From: an uncultured Prevotella sp.
GTDB taxonomy: Bacteria > Bacteroidota > Bacteroidia > Bacteroidales > Bacteroidaceae
Direction of reading: 5' to 3'
NCBI GenBank assembly: GCA_937907705.1
Contig: CALCVP010000031.1
Span: forward strand, 124,001-188,000
DNA length: 64,000 nucleotides
Shown here: positions 34,240 through 43,347 of the stretch, piece by piece
Numbering within the stretch: position 1 is the first letter of the stretch
Layout: each line of letters begins with the position of its first letter
Notes under the pieces: generated by a model
Seen by the model: only the letters and a program-made list of their open reading frames with translations
Told to the model about the DNA's origin: nothing
The model's database searches: none
Program-made: the position numbers and the translations under genes

Positions 34240-34854
34240 ATGAAAATAGTATTCGCTACAAACAATAAAAACAAGCTGTCTGAGATTAGAGAGATGCTCG
34301 GCAGCAGCATAGAAGTGCTCTCTTTGGCAGACATCAACTGCCATGTGGATATACCCGAAACGGGCACTACCTTAGAAGAAAATGCCGAAATAAAGGCACT
34401 TTACGTGTATGACCATTACCACTTGAGCGTGTTTGCCGACGACACCGGGCTGGAAGTGGAGGCTCTTGGCGGTGCGCCAGGCGTGTATTCGGCACGCTAT
34501 GCCGGTGGCAAAGGACACGACAGCGAGGCCAATATGTCCAAACTGCTTGCTAATCTGAAGGATAAAGCCAACAGAAAGGCACGTTTCCGCACGGTTATCT
34601 CGCTCATCTTGGCTCCCGATTCTGCCGAAACTGCAGCTCACCCCCAAGTGCTGCGCTTTGAAGGGGTATGCAACGGACAGATAACCCAAGAGCGACAGGG
34701 GGGCGAGGGTTTCGGTTATGACCCCATCTTCATGCCTGACGGCTATGACAAAACCTTTGCCGCATTAGGCCATACCGTCAAAAACCACATCTCACACCGT
34801 GCCAAAGCCGTGGCACTATTGGTGGAATATCTGAAGAAGCATTGCGATAAATAG
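34240..34854 (+). CDS. rdgB: Non-canonical purine NTP pyrophosphatase (RdgB/HAM1)
   Basis: Hydrolyses ITP, XTP and their deoxy forms to keep them out of nucleic acids. From the ATG at 34240 the protein has 204 residues, beginning KIVFATNNKNKLSEIREML with the T-NNxxK motif, FADDTGLEVEALGGAPGVYSARYAG near 67 (split motif of the family; catalytic Asp), GFGYDPIF near 155 and the C-terminal SHRAKA. An upstream extension to 34087 passes through the 22-bp repeats and is rejected. Confidence 0.96.
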   Translation: MKIVFATNNKNKLSEIREMLGSSIEVLSLADINCHVDIPETGTTLEENAEIKALYVYDHYHLSVFADDTGLEVEALGGAPGVYSARYAGGKGHDSEANMSKLLANLKDKANRKARFRTVISLILAPDSAETAAHPQVLRFEGVCNGQITQERQGGEGFGYDPIFMPDGYDKTFAALGHTVKNHISHRAKAVALLVEYLKKHCDK

Positions 34855-34873
34855 CCTTCACAGGCCATTTTCA

Positions 34874-34903
34874 AGGGACTTGCAAAGCCGTTTTGCAAGC
34901 CCT
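34874..34903 (+). terminator. Hairpin after rdgB
   Basis: AGGGACTTGCAAA / TTTGCAAGCCCT stem with a short loop; no long T-run. Twenty bases after the rdgB stop. Confidence 0.5.
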
Positions 34904-34929
34904 GTTTACTACTTAATAACTATCCGATC

Positions 34930-35832
34930 ATGATCAACTCGCTATCCATACTGTTACCTTCTTACAACAATTGCTGTACAGCACTTGTCAAAGCGCTGCA
35001 AACACAGGCGGCAACCATCCCTTACAAAGCCTTCCGCTACGAGATTATTGTGGCAGACGACGGGTCTACCGATGCCCGTATCATCAACCAAAACATTGCT
35101 GTCAACGACCTTCCCCATTGCAGGTTTATCTGCCGGCAGCACAACACAGGGCGAGCTGCTATCCGCAATTTCCTGGCACAGCAGGCGCAATACGATTACT
35201 TGCTGTTTATCGACAGCGACCGCAAGTTGGGCAATACTGACTTTATAGCACGCTATGTGGCACTGGATGGCATCGAAGTGGCATGCGGAGGGCTGACCGT
35301 GCAGGGTAATCCCGAACTGCTGTGCCACAACATCCGCTACCAGTTGGAAACGCTCTATGAGCAGCATAACTCGGCTGCTGAACGGCAACAGAGGGCTTAC
35401 AGCAATTTCAACACGTCCAACTTCCTGACGCGTCGCGACATTCTGTTAGCCATACCTTTTGACGAACGCTTCAAGAAATATGGCTATGAAGACGTGCTTT
35501 GGGGCAAAGCCTTGCGACAACACCATGTGGATATCATGCATATCAACAACCCTATTGTTCTTGACGACTTTGAAAGCAACGCTGCATTTGTGGCAAAAAT
35601 GGAGGAGGGTATGGACACCCTGCACACCTTTCAGCACGAACTGAGGGGCTACTCGCGCCTAATAGCTTCTGCCGACAAGCTGCAACGATACCACTTGAAA
35701 CACCTTGCAGCAGGACTGTTTGGCTGTGTTAAAAAAAGCATAAAAGCCAACTTAACGGGCAATAAACCCTCACTTTTTCTGTTTAACATATATAAATTGG
35801 GGCTGCTTATTGCCAAAGATTACCAGCGCTGA
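34930..35832 (+). CDS. Family 2 glycosyltransferase
   Basis: Inverting GT-A-fold glycosyltransferase acting at the cytoplasmic membrane face, donor and acceptor unknown. The 300 residues open with SLSILLPSYNN, then IIVADDGSTDARI near 39-51 (nucleotide-binding DDGS) and LLFIDSDRKLGNTDF near 94 (the DxD-type metal motif, here DSD). The C-terminal third (GYEDVLWGKALRQHHVDI) has the ED catalytic-base motif. Probably part of surface-glycan assembly; downstream is the porZ-like gene, whose product in the type IX system handles anionic LPS. Confidence 0.88.
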   Translation: MINSLSILLPSYNNCCTALVKALQTQAATIPYKAFRYEIIVADDGSTDARIINQNIAVNDLPHCRFICRQHNTGRAAIRNFLAQQAQYDYLLFIDSDRKLGNTDFIARYVALDGIEVACGGLTVQGNPELLCHNIRYQLETLYEQHNSAAERQQRAYSNFNTSNFLTRRDILLAIPFDERFKKYGYEDVLWGKALRQHHVDIMHINNPIVLDDFESNAAFVAKMEEGMDTLHTFQHELRGYSRLIASADKLQRYHLKHLAAGLFGCVKKSIKANLTGNKPSLFLFNIYKLGLLIAKDYQR

Positions 35833-35924
35833 CAGGCGTTGCATCCCAAGGCAGTGCCAAAGCACCTGACACAAGGGGGCATAAAGCCCCTCAATATATA
35901 TAACCCTTATACTTTTTTTGAACT

Positions 35925-38024
35925 ATGCTTACACGCTCAAGCGTTATCACCACTACCTCTTTTTCACGCCTCTTCTCTGTCTGGCACCACAAACTGACAC
36001 TCTTGTTGGGCTGCTGGCTGCTGACAGCTCTTGCCGCCACACAGGCGCTTGCCACCGGTACTTGGCACAATCATCTGGCTTACAGCAATATTACCAGTAT
36101 CAAGAAGGGCGGCAATACCATCTATGTATTGGCTTCAGGCGGCCTGTATGCCTACAATACAGCAGACAACAGTGTTACCACCTACGCCAAAGCTACCGGA
36201 CTGTCTGACAACGGTATCAGCTTCATTGACTGGTGTCAGCCTGCCAAACGCTTGGTTATCGTCTATTCCAACGGCAACATTGACCTGATAGATGCAGCAG
36301 ACAATGTGTACAACATGCCTGATTACTACAACAAGATTCTTACTTCAGACAAGACCATCTACGGCATCGATGTCATCAATCAGTTTGCTTATCTGTCTAC
36401 GGGCTTTGGAGTGGTCAAGCTCAACGTACAGAAAAACGTGATTACAGATACCTATACTTTAGGCTTCAAGGTCAATCATGTGTATCAGAAAGACGGCAAG
36501 CTGCATGCCTCATCAGCCGACAAGGGCGACTATGCGGCTGACCTCGGCGACAACTTGACCGATCCTGCCGTGTGGAAGCGCACCGGAGGCTATGTGGCAC
36601 GCAACGAACAGATGGATGCCAACCTGCTGAACACCGTGAAGACGGTGAATCCCGGCGGACCGGCTACCAACGATTTCTACTTCCTTACCGTGCAAAACGG
36701 CAGACTGTACACCACCAACGGCATGTTTGTGTCAGGCTATAAAGACAAGGTGTGGCGCAATGGCGAACTGCAAATACTCAATGCTGACGGCTCATGGGAC
36801 ATAGCCCAGGCACGCCTGGACACCATTACCCATTACAGTTATGTCAACAACAACTGTGTGGCTGTGGACCCCTCAGACGCCAACCACGTGTTTGTAGGCG
36901 GACAGACAGGCCTTTACGAGTTTAAAAACAACCGTCTGCTGAAGTATTACAACCGCGACAACAGTCCGCTGCAAGGGGCGCTGTCAGGCGGCAAGGAGTT
37001 GGGAAACGATTATGTGCTTGTCAACGGCATGACCTTCGACAGCAAAGGAAGCCTGTGGATACTGAACTCGCAAGCCCCCTCCAACACCATCCTGGAGCTG
37101 ACCAAGAGCGGCGAATTTGTCAAGCACGACATAGCCAACCTGATGTATAACGGCAGCAGCTTCAACACCATGGCGCATCCCTTCTTCGACAGCAGAGGCT
37201 TGATGTGGTTTGTCAATATCAGCGGCAACAACCCTGCCATCGTGTGCTACCAGCCCTCCACAGAGCAGGTAAACGTATACCAGCGCAGCAACAGCAGCTT
37301 TGTGAACGAAGACGGTACGCCCCTTTCTTTTGACTATTTCCACGACATTGCCGAAGATAAAGACGGCAATATATGGGTGGCCACAGAGATTGGCCCTATG
37401 TATCTCTCGCCCAACGACTTCCAAAGCACATCGCCCACTATCCTCACACAGCCCAAGATACCACGCAACGACGGCACCAACTATGCCGATTACATGCTCG
37501 ACAATACGCCTATCACCGCAGTGGCCATTGACGGGGCAGGGCGCAAATGGTTTGGTACAGACGGCAACGGAGTGTATCTCATGAGTGCCGACAACATGAC
37601 GCAAGTGGCACACTTCACTACCGACAACTCGCCGCTTCTGTCTGACTATATCAACCATATAGCCGTCAACGGCACTACTGGCGAGGTCTATTTCGCTACC
37701 GAACAAGGCCTTTGCTCTTATATGAGCGATGCTACCACGCCTAACGAAGAGATGACCAAAGACAATGTATATGCCTATCCTAACCCCGTAAAGCCCGGCT
37801 ATACAGGCCCTATAACCATTACTGGCCTCTCGTATAATGCCGATGTGAAGATTACTACCAGCAATGGCGTGCTGGTGGCACAGGGCACCAGCAATGGCGG
37901 CTCGTTCGTATGGGACGGCAACGACACCAAGGGCAGACGCGTGGCATCGGGCATCTACATGGTCATGGCAGCCAAAGAAGACGGCTCCAAGGGCACGGTG
38001 TGCAAGATAGCCATTATCAATTAA
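35925..38024 (+). CDS. porZ: PorZ-like beta-propeller protein, type IX secretion accessory
   Basis: In Porphyromonas, PorZ is a surface part of the type IX secretion attachment complex that presents anionic LPS to the sortase PorU. The 699 residues have a signal peptide after an unusually long N-region (hydrophobic core about 24-40, cut near ALAT). Two seven-bladed propeller-like halves follow, with repeated strands ending in LYAYNTADNSV, YSNGNIDLIDAADN, VGGQTGLYEFKNNRLL, IWVATEIGPMYLS and WFGTDGNGVYLMS. The C-terminal about 80 residues are a type A sorting-like domain (VYAYPNPVKPGYTGPITITG ... GRRVASGIYMV). N-terminal TWHNHLAYSNITSIKK and GLSDNGI fit PorZ rather than a two-component sensor; no kinase domain is present. 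Confidence 0.75.
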   Translation: MLTRSSVITTTSFSRLFSVWHHKLTLLLGCWLLTALAATQALATGTWHNHLAYSNITSIKKGGNTIYVLASGGLYAYNTADNSVTTYAKATGLSDNGISFIDWCQPAKRLVIVYSNGNIDLIDAADNVYNMPDYYNKILTSDKTIYGIDVINQFAYLSTGFGVVKLNVQKNVITDTYTLGFKVNHVYQKDGKLHASSADKGDYAADLGDNLTDPAVWKRTGGYVARNEQMDANLLNTVKTVNPGGPATNDFYFLTVQNGRLYTTNGMFVSGYKDKVWRNGELQILNADGSWDIAQARLDTITHYSYVNNNCVAVDPSDANHVFVGGQTGLYEFKNNRLLKYYNRDNSPLQGALSGGKELGNDYVLVNGMTFDSKGSLWILNSQAPSNTILELTKSGEFVKHDIANLMYNGSSFNTMAHPFFDSRGLMWFVNISGNNPAIVCYQPSTEQVNVYQRSNSSFVNEDGTPLSFDYFHDIAEDKDGNIWVATEIGPMYLSPNDFQSTSPTILTQPKIPRNDGTNYADYMLDNTPITAVAIDGAGRKWFGTDGNGVYLMSADNMTQVAHFTTDNSPLLSDYINHIAVNGTTGEVYFATEQGLCSYMSDATTPNEEMTKDNVYAYPNPVKPGYTGPITITGLSYNADVKITTSNGVLVAQGTSNGGSFVWDGNDTKGRRVASGIYMVMAAKEDGSKGTVCKIAIIN

Positions 38025-38045
38025 TCTCCAGCTATATCATAAACG

Positions 38046-38088
38046 CGATAAATGCGGATAAGCAGCATGTGCTTGTCCGCATTTATCG
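38046..38088. terminator. Bidirectional terminator between porZ and the GT39-like gene
   Basis: 19-bp stem CGATAAATGCGGATAAGCA / TGCTTGTCCGCATTTATCG with one G-U pair and a 5-nt loop, between converging genes. Confidence 0.8.
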
Positions 38089-38133
38089 TATCTGCACTTT
38101 ATGTTTTTCAACCTTTCCGCTTCACGCTGCTTG

Positions 38134-39663
38134 TCAAGGCTGAGTGCCGCAACGCAACACAGGAGCGAGCGGATGCAACCTGCGCTTAAACAGCCACACC
38201 TGATGCTCTGCATCCATATAGACCACCTCATAGCAGCGTGAGAGGGTAGAACCAATCAGTGTTTTCGACGGATCACCGTCCAACACGATGTATTGTGCCT
38301 TGCCTGTATCAAAGGCTTTTGCCACCCGTAGGCGCAGCGTAGCACTGTTTTTCACCGCCCAGTCTTGCAGTGTAAAGTAGGGATACATAGGCATGATGCC
38401 CAAGCGCAGGTACATGTCGGGATTGCAGTTGTAAAACATCGTCTGTCGGTAAGCCGCTTTTGGCAGATGCTGAACGGTGCGGGTGTAGAGCCGTCGGCTC
38501 TCATTCCCCAACTGCGCAAACGTGGTTACACGCATAACCGTGATGCCTGTCGCCACCGCTGCTGCCAGACAGAGCACCCAACGGCGTGCTTTGCCATGCA
38601 CGATGGTCTGCGGCAACAGTGCCAGCAGCACCAACACGTAGGGACAACAGATAATACCATAGTGGAAAAAGCCGTATGTTGTACACAGATAAGCAAAGCT
38701 GTCGGCTCCCACCAGCAGCCACACTACCGCCTGACAGCGCACCATCGGCCTGCGCAGCAGCAGCCACAGCGCCACGGCAGTCAGCAAAAGCGGGTAGAAA
38801 TAGTGATACACATACTCCACGGCAGTAAAGCTATCGGTGGTTTCTACCGATGTAGTGTAGTAGTCAAAGTTGTATTCCACAGCGGCATACCACATCTCCG
38901 CAAGCTGCCCTTTGCTCCAGAAGTAAGCCACAAAGGGCAGTACCGCCACACCGAAGCCTGCCAAGCCTGCCGCCACATTGGTCCACAGGTTGCGCCACTG
39001 CCTGTGATACGCCAAGGCAACCATGATACATGCCACTGCTATACATACGCCCACGCAGTTGGTCAAGCGCGACAGCAGGCTCAAAGCCACCGCCACTCCG
39101 TAAGCCACAGCATAACGGGCAGGATGCCGCCAGCGCCCTCTGTCAGCCCCACAGCACCACTGCCACACGCAGCGGCACGAGAGCAAGATGGGCACCAAGG
39201 TGTATTCGGCTATGGTGTTGCCCATATCATAGTTCCAGCCTAATGCCAACACGCCTGTCAAGGCTACGCCAAGTCCCGTTTTTGGACCGTAAACCCGAGT
39301 CATCCAGCGCCACGCTATGAGTGCCACTGCCCACATATTGAGCAGTTGGAGCAGGAAAATGCCCAAGGCAGAACCCGTAAGGCGGTAGCCCAAGGCATTG
39401 ATCCAGAAGATAAAGGGACCCTTGGAGTCCCACACATCTGCATAAGGCAAGTGGCCTTCTGCCCAGGCTTTGCCTATGATTTGAAACATGGCTGAGTCGG
39501 AATTCATATAGCCATCGGTATAGCATGGGGAGGTAGTGAGCGACATGCCCGCCACAAATGCCGTGGCTACCGCCAGCAACACGACAACGGACAGAGCGGC
39601 GTATGACTTGGAATGAGCTTTAGCAAGTGTCATAAATATCTGTCTTTTCGTTAGTAGCAACAT
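38134..39663 (-). CDS. GT39/ArnT-like membrane glycosyltransferase
   Basis: Polytopic GT-C-type enzyme expected to use a polyprenyl-phosphate sugar donor on the periplasmic side. Up to 509 residues with about 11 hydrophobic segments. The first periplasmic loop holds NSDSAMFQIIGKAWAEG and WDSKGPF (near 73-79), the DxKGP motif of this group. The soluble C-terminal part (from about 400) has DTGKAQYIVLDGDPSK. The start may be the ATG at 39663 or, giving a more usual N-terminus, the ATG at 39633 (MTLAKAHSKSY). Target glycan unknown; the adjacent glycosyltransferases suggest a surface polysaccharide or protein glycan. Confidence 0.75.
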   Translation of the reverse strand: MLLLTKRQIFMTLAKAHSKSYAALSVVVLLAVATAFVAGMSLTTSPCYTDGYMNSDSAMFQIIGKAWAEGHLPYADVWDSKGPFIFWINALGYRLTGSALGIFLLQLLNMWAVALIAWRWMTRVYGPKTGLGVALTGVLALGWNYDMGNTIAEYTLVPILLSCRCVWQWCCGADRGRWRHPARYAVAYGVAVALSLLSRLTNCVGVCIAVACIMVALAYHRQWRNLWTNVAAGLAGFGVAVLPFVAYFWSKGQLAEMWYAAVEYNFDYYTTSVETTDSFTAVEYVYHYFYPLLLTAVALWLLLRRPMVRCQAVVWLLVGADSFAYLCTTYGFFHYGIICCPYVLVLLALLPQTIVHGKARRWVLCLAAAVATGITVMRVTTFAQLGNESRRLYTRTVQHLPKAAYRQTMFYNCNPDMYLRLGIMPMYPYFTLQDWAVKNSATLRLRVAKAFDTGKAQYIVLDGDPSKTLIGSTLSRCYEVVYMDAEHQVWLFKRRLHPLAPVLRCGTQP

Positions 39664-39692
39664 TGTTTTGCACCGTCAATGCAGTGCTTTTG

Positions 39693-39724
39693 CAAAGGTA
39701 GACAAAAGCAATGGCATACACAAA
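39693..39724 (-). promoter_or_regulatory. Promoter of the GT39-like gene
   Basis: On the minus strand TTTG (39721-39724), 20 nt, TACCTTTG (39693-39700): full consensus. Transcription would start near 39687, 24 nt before the first or 54 nt before the second candidate start codon. Confidence 0.75.
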
Positions 39725-39911
39725 TTAAAGAACGCTTACTTGCAGACGGCATGAAATACGTCCATACAGGCTGCTCACGCCCTTGAAAAGCAACCGACGA
39801 TAAATTTATCGGCTATGCAAAAATATCACGTCCTGCACGCTCCAAAAGCCTTCTATGGCTGTTTTTGGAAAGAAAAGTGAAGCCACCTGCCACTAACACC
39901 GATACTTTCTG

Positions 39912-39919
39912 TACCTTTG
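39912..39919 (+). promoter_or_regulatory. -7 element of the divergent glycosyltransferase gene
   Basis: TACCTTTG followed by CAGAG; leader of about 55 nt to the ATG at 39978. No clear TTG partner. Confidence 0.5.
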
Positions 39920-39977
39920 CAGAGCAAACAACCGCCTCGCAAAGAGACGATACACATATCAACAACAAGCTGAAAGA

Positions 39978-40973
39978 ATGGAAAACCTTATATCTGTTAT
40001 CGTTACAACTTACAATCAAGAGCAGACCATCGGACGCACACTGGACGGCATATTGGCACAGCAATGCCACTGGCCTATTGAGATAATCGTGGGCGAAGAC
40101 GGCTCGTCTGACGGCACGCGGGCTGTCTGTGAACGTTATCAACAGCGTTATCCACAGGTAATAAAGCTGATGCCCAAGGCTCCCAACAAAGGTATGGTGG
40201 TGAATTATTACGACTGTCTGCTGGCCACCCGGGGCAAATATATAGCCGACTGCGCAGGAGACGACTGCTGGACAGACCCGCAAAAACTGGAAAAAGAGTT
40301 GCAGGTGATGGAGGCAGACAGCAGTGTTGCCTTGGTACACACCAACTGGCGCTCCTACAATGAAGAAACCCATGAGACGCACGACAATACTGTGGTGCCC
40401 TTTTCTGCGCCCAAGACGGAGGGCAAAGCCATGCTGGAAGCCATCGTTACGCAGACAGCGGCACCCGTGGTACACCTCTGCACAGCGCTGTACCGTGCAG
40501 AAACCATCAGGCAATGCTACCAAGCCGAACCGCTGTTGTACCGCAACAACGACTGGGGATGCGAAGACCTGCAACTGACATTCATGCTTGCCACACGGGG
40601 AAAGATAGCTTATCTGCCCGACATCACGCTGAATTACAGCATCGGGCACACCTCTGTATCTTGCCAACCCGACGACAGGAGGCAGTTCAGATTTGTGTGG
40701 CGTACCGCCCGCCTCTCTTTTCTGCTGGCGGAAAGATACCATATAGACACGCCCGCTACCCGCCGTTTCTTTGCCAGCAAGGCTTTTGCCTTGCTCATGC
40801 ATGCCTTCCGCTGCCAAGACAAAGCGCTGAGGGCTGAGGCCATACAGTGTATGAAAGCATGGAGGGTGGCGCCAACTGCCGCCATCAGACTGGTGCTGCT
40901 GTGTACGGCTACCACCCCTGTATGGAGCCTGACACGCTGCATCAGGCAAGCCGTAGTGGCACTGAAGAAATAA
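39978..40973 (+). CDS. Family 2 glycosyltransferase
   Basis: 331 residues with a GT-A domain: LISVIVTTYNQEQTIGRTLD at the start (SVIVTTYNQ), IIVGEDGSSDGTRAVCE near 36 (EDGSSDGT nucleotide-binding) and YIADCAGDDCWTDPQKL near 88 (the DD of the metal site). The C-terminal half has basic and aromatic residues but no clear membrane helix. Related enzymes transfer sugars in O-antigen or capsule synthesis; the specificity is unknown. Divergent from the GT39-like gene and closed by a bidirectional terminator. Confidence 0.88.
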   Translation: MENLISVIVTTYNQEQTIGRTLDGILAQQCHWPIEIIVGEDGSSDGTRAVCERYQQRYPQVIKLMPKAPNKGMVVNYYDCLLATRGKYIADCAGDDCWTDPQKLEKELQVMEADSSVALVHTNWRSYNEETHETHDNTVVPFSAPKTEGKAMLEAIVTQTAAPVVHLCTALYRAETIRQCYQAEPLLYRNNDWGCEDLQLTFMLATRGKIAYLPDITLNYSIGHTSVSCQPDDRRQFRFVWRTARLSFLLAERYHIDTPATRRFFASKAFALLMHAFRCQDKALRAEAIQCMKAWRVAPTAAIRLVLLCTATTPVWSLTRCIRQAVVALKK

Positions 40974-40997
40974 GCTGGTGTGCAAAATGAAGAACAG

Positions 40998-41038
40998 AAA
41001 AGGCTGTTTGCCGCCAAATGACGGACAAACAGCCTTTT
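40998..41038. terminator. Bidirectional terminator between glycosyltransferase genes
   Basis: Perfect 13-bp stem AAAAGGCTGTTTG / CAAACAGCCTTTT with a 15-nt loop, between converging genes. Confidence 0.85.
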
Positions 41039-41062
41039 CGTTGTATTGCTTTTTGCTCCTGC

Positions 41063-42256
41063 TTATTGCCGGTTGGAAAGGTTGCGGCGGTGCTGTTCCA
41101 CCAATTGCCGGAACAGCATGGACAGCTCTTGCCCCACTACCTGTGGCGAGGCCAATGCCACTATGGCTTGAGACAGGGCTTTACCCTGATCCCATCCGCC
41201 TTGATAGGCAGCATACAACTGTTGCGCCAATGACTCCACATCGTCGGTCTTGCCGATAAAGCAGCCTCCCCTGATGCGCTCGCTCGCCGGTATCACCTCG
41301 GTACTTACCACAGGAATGCCCGTGCTCATGGCTTCCAGCAGTACCAAAGGCTGCACCTCGCTACGGGTGGCAAGCGCAAAACAGTGGCTGCGGTAGAGCA
41401 AATCGCGCACACCGTACTTGTCTACCTTGCCGTGCAGTTCTGTGCAAGCCTCCATTCCGTTTTGCCTTACCAAGGCTTTCATGGCTTTCGACTGCGTGCC
41501 CTTGCCTGCTATCAACAGGCGCACGGGGATACCCGACAGCATCATGAAACGTTTTACCATGGGCAACAGCACATCGTAGCCCTTGCGCGGCACAAAGTCT
41601 GCCACGCAGCAGATGGTGTAAGGCTGGTTCTCCATAAGCCGTCTCTCCTTATAGGCAAAGAAGTCTACGTCAATGGTATTGGACACTTCCATCCAGTTGT
41701 AGTCGGTGCCCACCAAGCTGGCTATGCTTTCTACCAACTCGCCGGCCACAGGCAGCACCAGTGCCGCTTGCTTGTAAGCCCGCTTCAGGTAAGGCACTTG
41801 CCAGGCCTCACCGCCCTCCGGTCCAAGCTCACGGCTGAGTATATCATAAGGCAGATGCTCCGTTATCACGTAAGGAACGGGCAGCTCTTCGCATACCCGC
41901 ATGGCTGCATAACCAGCCCATTTGCAGCAGTGTGCATGAATGATGTCGGGGCATCCGTATTGCGCCACATACCTGTTGACCATGTCCATTACCGTATGCA
42001 CCCATTTTCTGGAGTTGTAATACAGGCAGCGGGGCACGCCACGCATCTCTCTCCGCACCACCTCTATGCCGTCCATCTGCAAGACACGGGAGCGGGTATG
42101 TGCCGCCAGATAGTGCCAAGGGGTCTGCTTCAAGCTCAGGTTTACATTGGCTACGATGCGCACGGTATGGCCACAGGCCGCCAACGCACGACTCTGCTCC
42201 AAGCAGAAAAGGCCACCATAGGGTGGGAAAAAAGAAGGTATCTCAAGTATATGCAT
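41063..42256 (-). CDS. Family 4 glycosyltransferase
   Basis: Retaining GT-B enzyme of 397 residues. N-terminal domain starts MHILEIPSFFPPYGGLFCLEQSRALAACGH with the Gly-Gly loop, and IIHAHCCKWAGYAA near 110. The C-terminal donor-binding domain has RLLIAGKGTQSKAMKAL near 235, then SHCFALATRSEVQPLVLLEAMSTGIPVVST (about 278-307), the EX7E-type region, here S-E...E-A. Nucleotide-sugar unknown. 68 bp downstream of the next glycosyltransferase on the same strand, so probably co-transcribed with it. Confidence 0.88.
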   Translation of the reverse strand: MHILEIPSFFPPYGGLFCLEQSRALAACGHTVRIVANVNLSLKQTPWHYLAAHTRSRVLQMDGIEVVRREMRGVPRCLYYNSRKWVHTVMDMVNRYVAQYGCPDIIHAHCCKWAGYAAMRVCEELPVPYVITEHLPYDILSRELGPEGGEAWQVPYLKRAYKQAALVLPVAGELVESIASLVGTDYNWMEVSNTIDVDFFAYKERRLMENQPYTICCVADFVPRKGYDVLLPMVKRFMMLSGIPVRLLIAGKGTQSKAMKALVRQNGMEACTELHGKVDKYGVRDLLYRSHCFALATRSEVQPLVLLEAMSTGIPVVSTEVIPASERIRGGCFIGKTDDVESLAQQLYAAYQGGWDQGKALSQAIVALASPQVVGQELSMLFRQLVEQHRRNLSNRQ

Positions 42257-42324
42257 AAGTTATCAACAAGTAATGTGTGGTTTTATGGTATTAGTTAAAG
42301 TACGGTAATTTCTCCTGTCTGCCG

Positions 42325-43302
42325 CTAATGCCGCAGCACAAGCGGCACTGTCCATGCGAGAAAACGTAGCCCCAATGAGGTAGCAGACAAGCGTGCAAAC
42401 CACCGGTAGCTCTTGGTGTAAGGCTTTTGGGGCAGCGGATACAGCCCCCGTGCAGCCAATCTGTGGGCGCGCAGCGCCACTTCTCCGCTGTTGCGGGTCA
42501 GCACCATGACATTCAGCAGATAGTCCATAGCCAATTGCAGCACCCTACGGTGCAGGGCTTCTGCCTGTTCGCCACTGAGGGCAGCAGCCACCTTGTAAAG
42601 ATGTAAAACGATGCGCTCCTTGTCGTCCAGACGGCGCGAGAGGTGCTGTGGATGTCTGCTGGTGGTAATGGACTGCTCGCTCTTGCGGTAATAGTAGGCT
42701 GTAACGGGCAGGTGCAGCATGCGCTGTGCCTGCAACAGCAGCAGTGGAGTAAACTCCTCGTCTTCATGCAGCGTGCCGGGAGTGAAGCGCAGGGTGCCCA
42801 ACAGCTCTCTGCGAAACACATAGCTCCACGCTGCTGCCCGCAGATTGTGGTGCAGCAGATAGTGTGCTCCGGTCTCCGTGTCTGCCGCTGAGGCTGCAAC
42901 AGTGCTGCAACAGGCTCTCTCACGGGAGGGACAACTGCGGGTAAAGCCAAACTGAAGCAGGTCTGCCCGGCTGCTTTTGAGTCGGTCTACCACAAACTGG
43001 TAGCCCATGGACAGGAGCTGATCGTCGGCATCCACAAACTGTATATACTGCCCGTGGGCAGCTTCCATGCCTGTGTTGCGCGCCACACTCAGCCCGCTGT
43101 TGGGCTGCGTCAGGTAAACCAACTGACTGTCTATCTGCCGCAGCTCTGTCTGCAGGTTGACCCGCGAGCCATCGTCCACCACGATAACCTCGCGCTCTGC
43201 CTCTTGCGGGCACGCCTGACAGATGCTGTCGACACACGCCAAAAGCTGCTGTCGGGGCACGTTATAGTAGGGCACTATAAAGCTTATCAGCGGTAAAGAC
43301 AT
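42325..43302 (-). CDS. Family 2 glycosyltransferase (WaaV/LPS-type)
   Basis: 325 residues. LISFIVPYYNVPRQQLLACVDSI at the start, EVIVVDDGSRVNLQTEL near 38, YIQFVDADDQLLSMGY near 90 with the DADD metal motif. The second half is basic and resembles the C-terminal region of LPS and capsule GT2 enzymes. First of a minus-strand pair with the GT4 gene; upstream, 45 bp separate it from the end of nadA, so it may also be read from the nadA promoter. Confidence 0.85.
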   Translation of the reverse strand: MSLPLISFIVPYYNVPRQQLLACVDSICQACPQEAEREVIVVDDGSRVNLQTELRQIDSQLVYLTQPNSGLSVARNTGMEAAHGQYIQFVDADDQLLSMGYQFVVDRLKSSRADLLQFGFTRSCPSRERACCSTVAASAADTETGAHYLLHHNLRAAAWSYVFRRELLGTLRFTPGTLHEDEEFTPLLLLQAQRMLHLPVTAYYYRKSEQSITTSRHPQHLSRRLDDKERIVLHLYKVAAALSGEQAEALHRRVLQLAMDYLLNVMVLTRNSGEVALRAHRLAARGLYPLPQKPYTKSYRWFARLSATSLGLRFLAWTVPLVLRH

Positions 43303-43347
43303 GGCTATAAGTTTTTCTTGTTTTTCTGAAACGGGATACCGTCCCGC

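Noticed and set aside
35925..38024. Hybrid two-component sensor
   Set aside because: Propeller repeats resemble sensor domains, but there is no membrane-spanning segment after them, no kinase and no regulator; a sorting-type tail ends the protein.
40148..40156. Exact TTATCCACA inside the glycosyltransferase gene
   Set aside because: Isolated within a coding sequence; a 9-mer is expected by chance in a window of this size.
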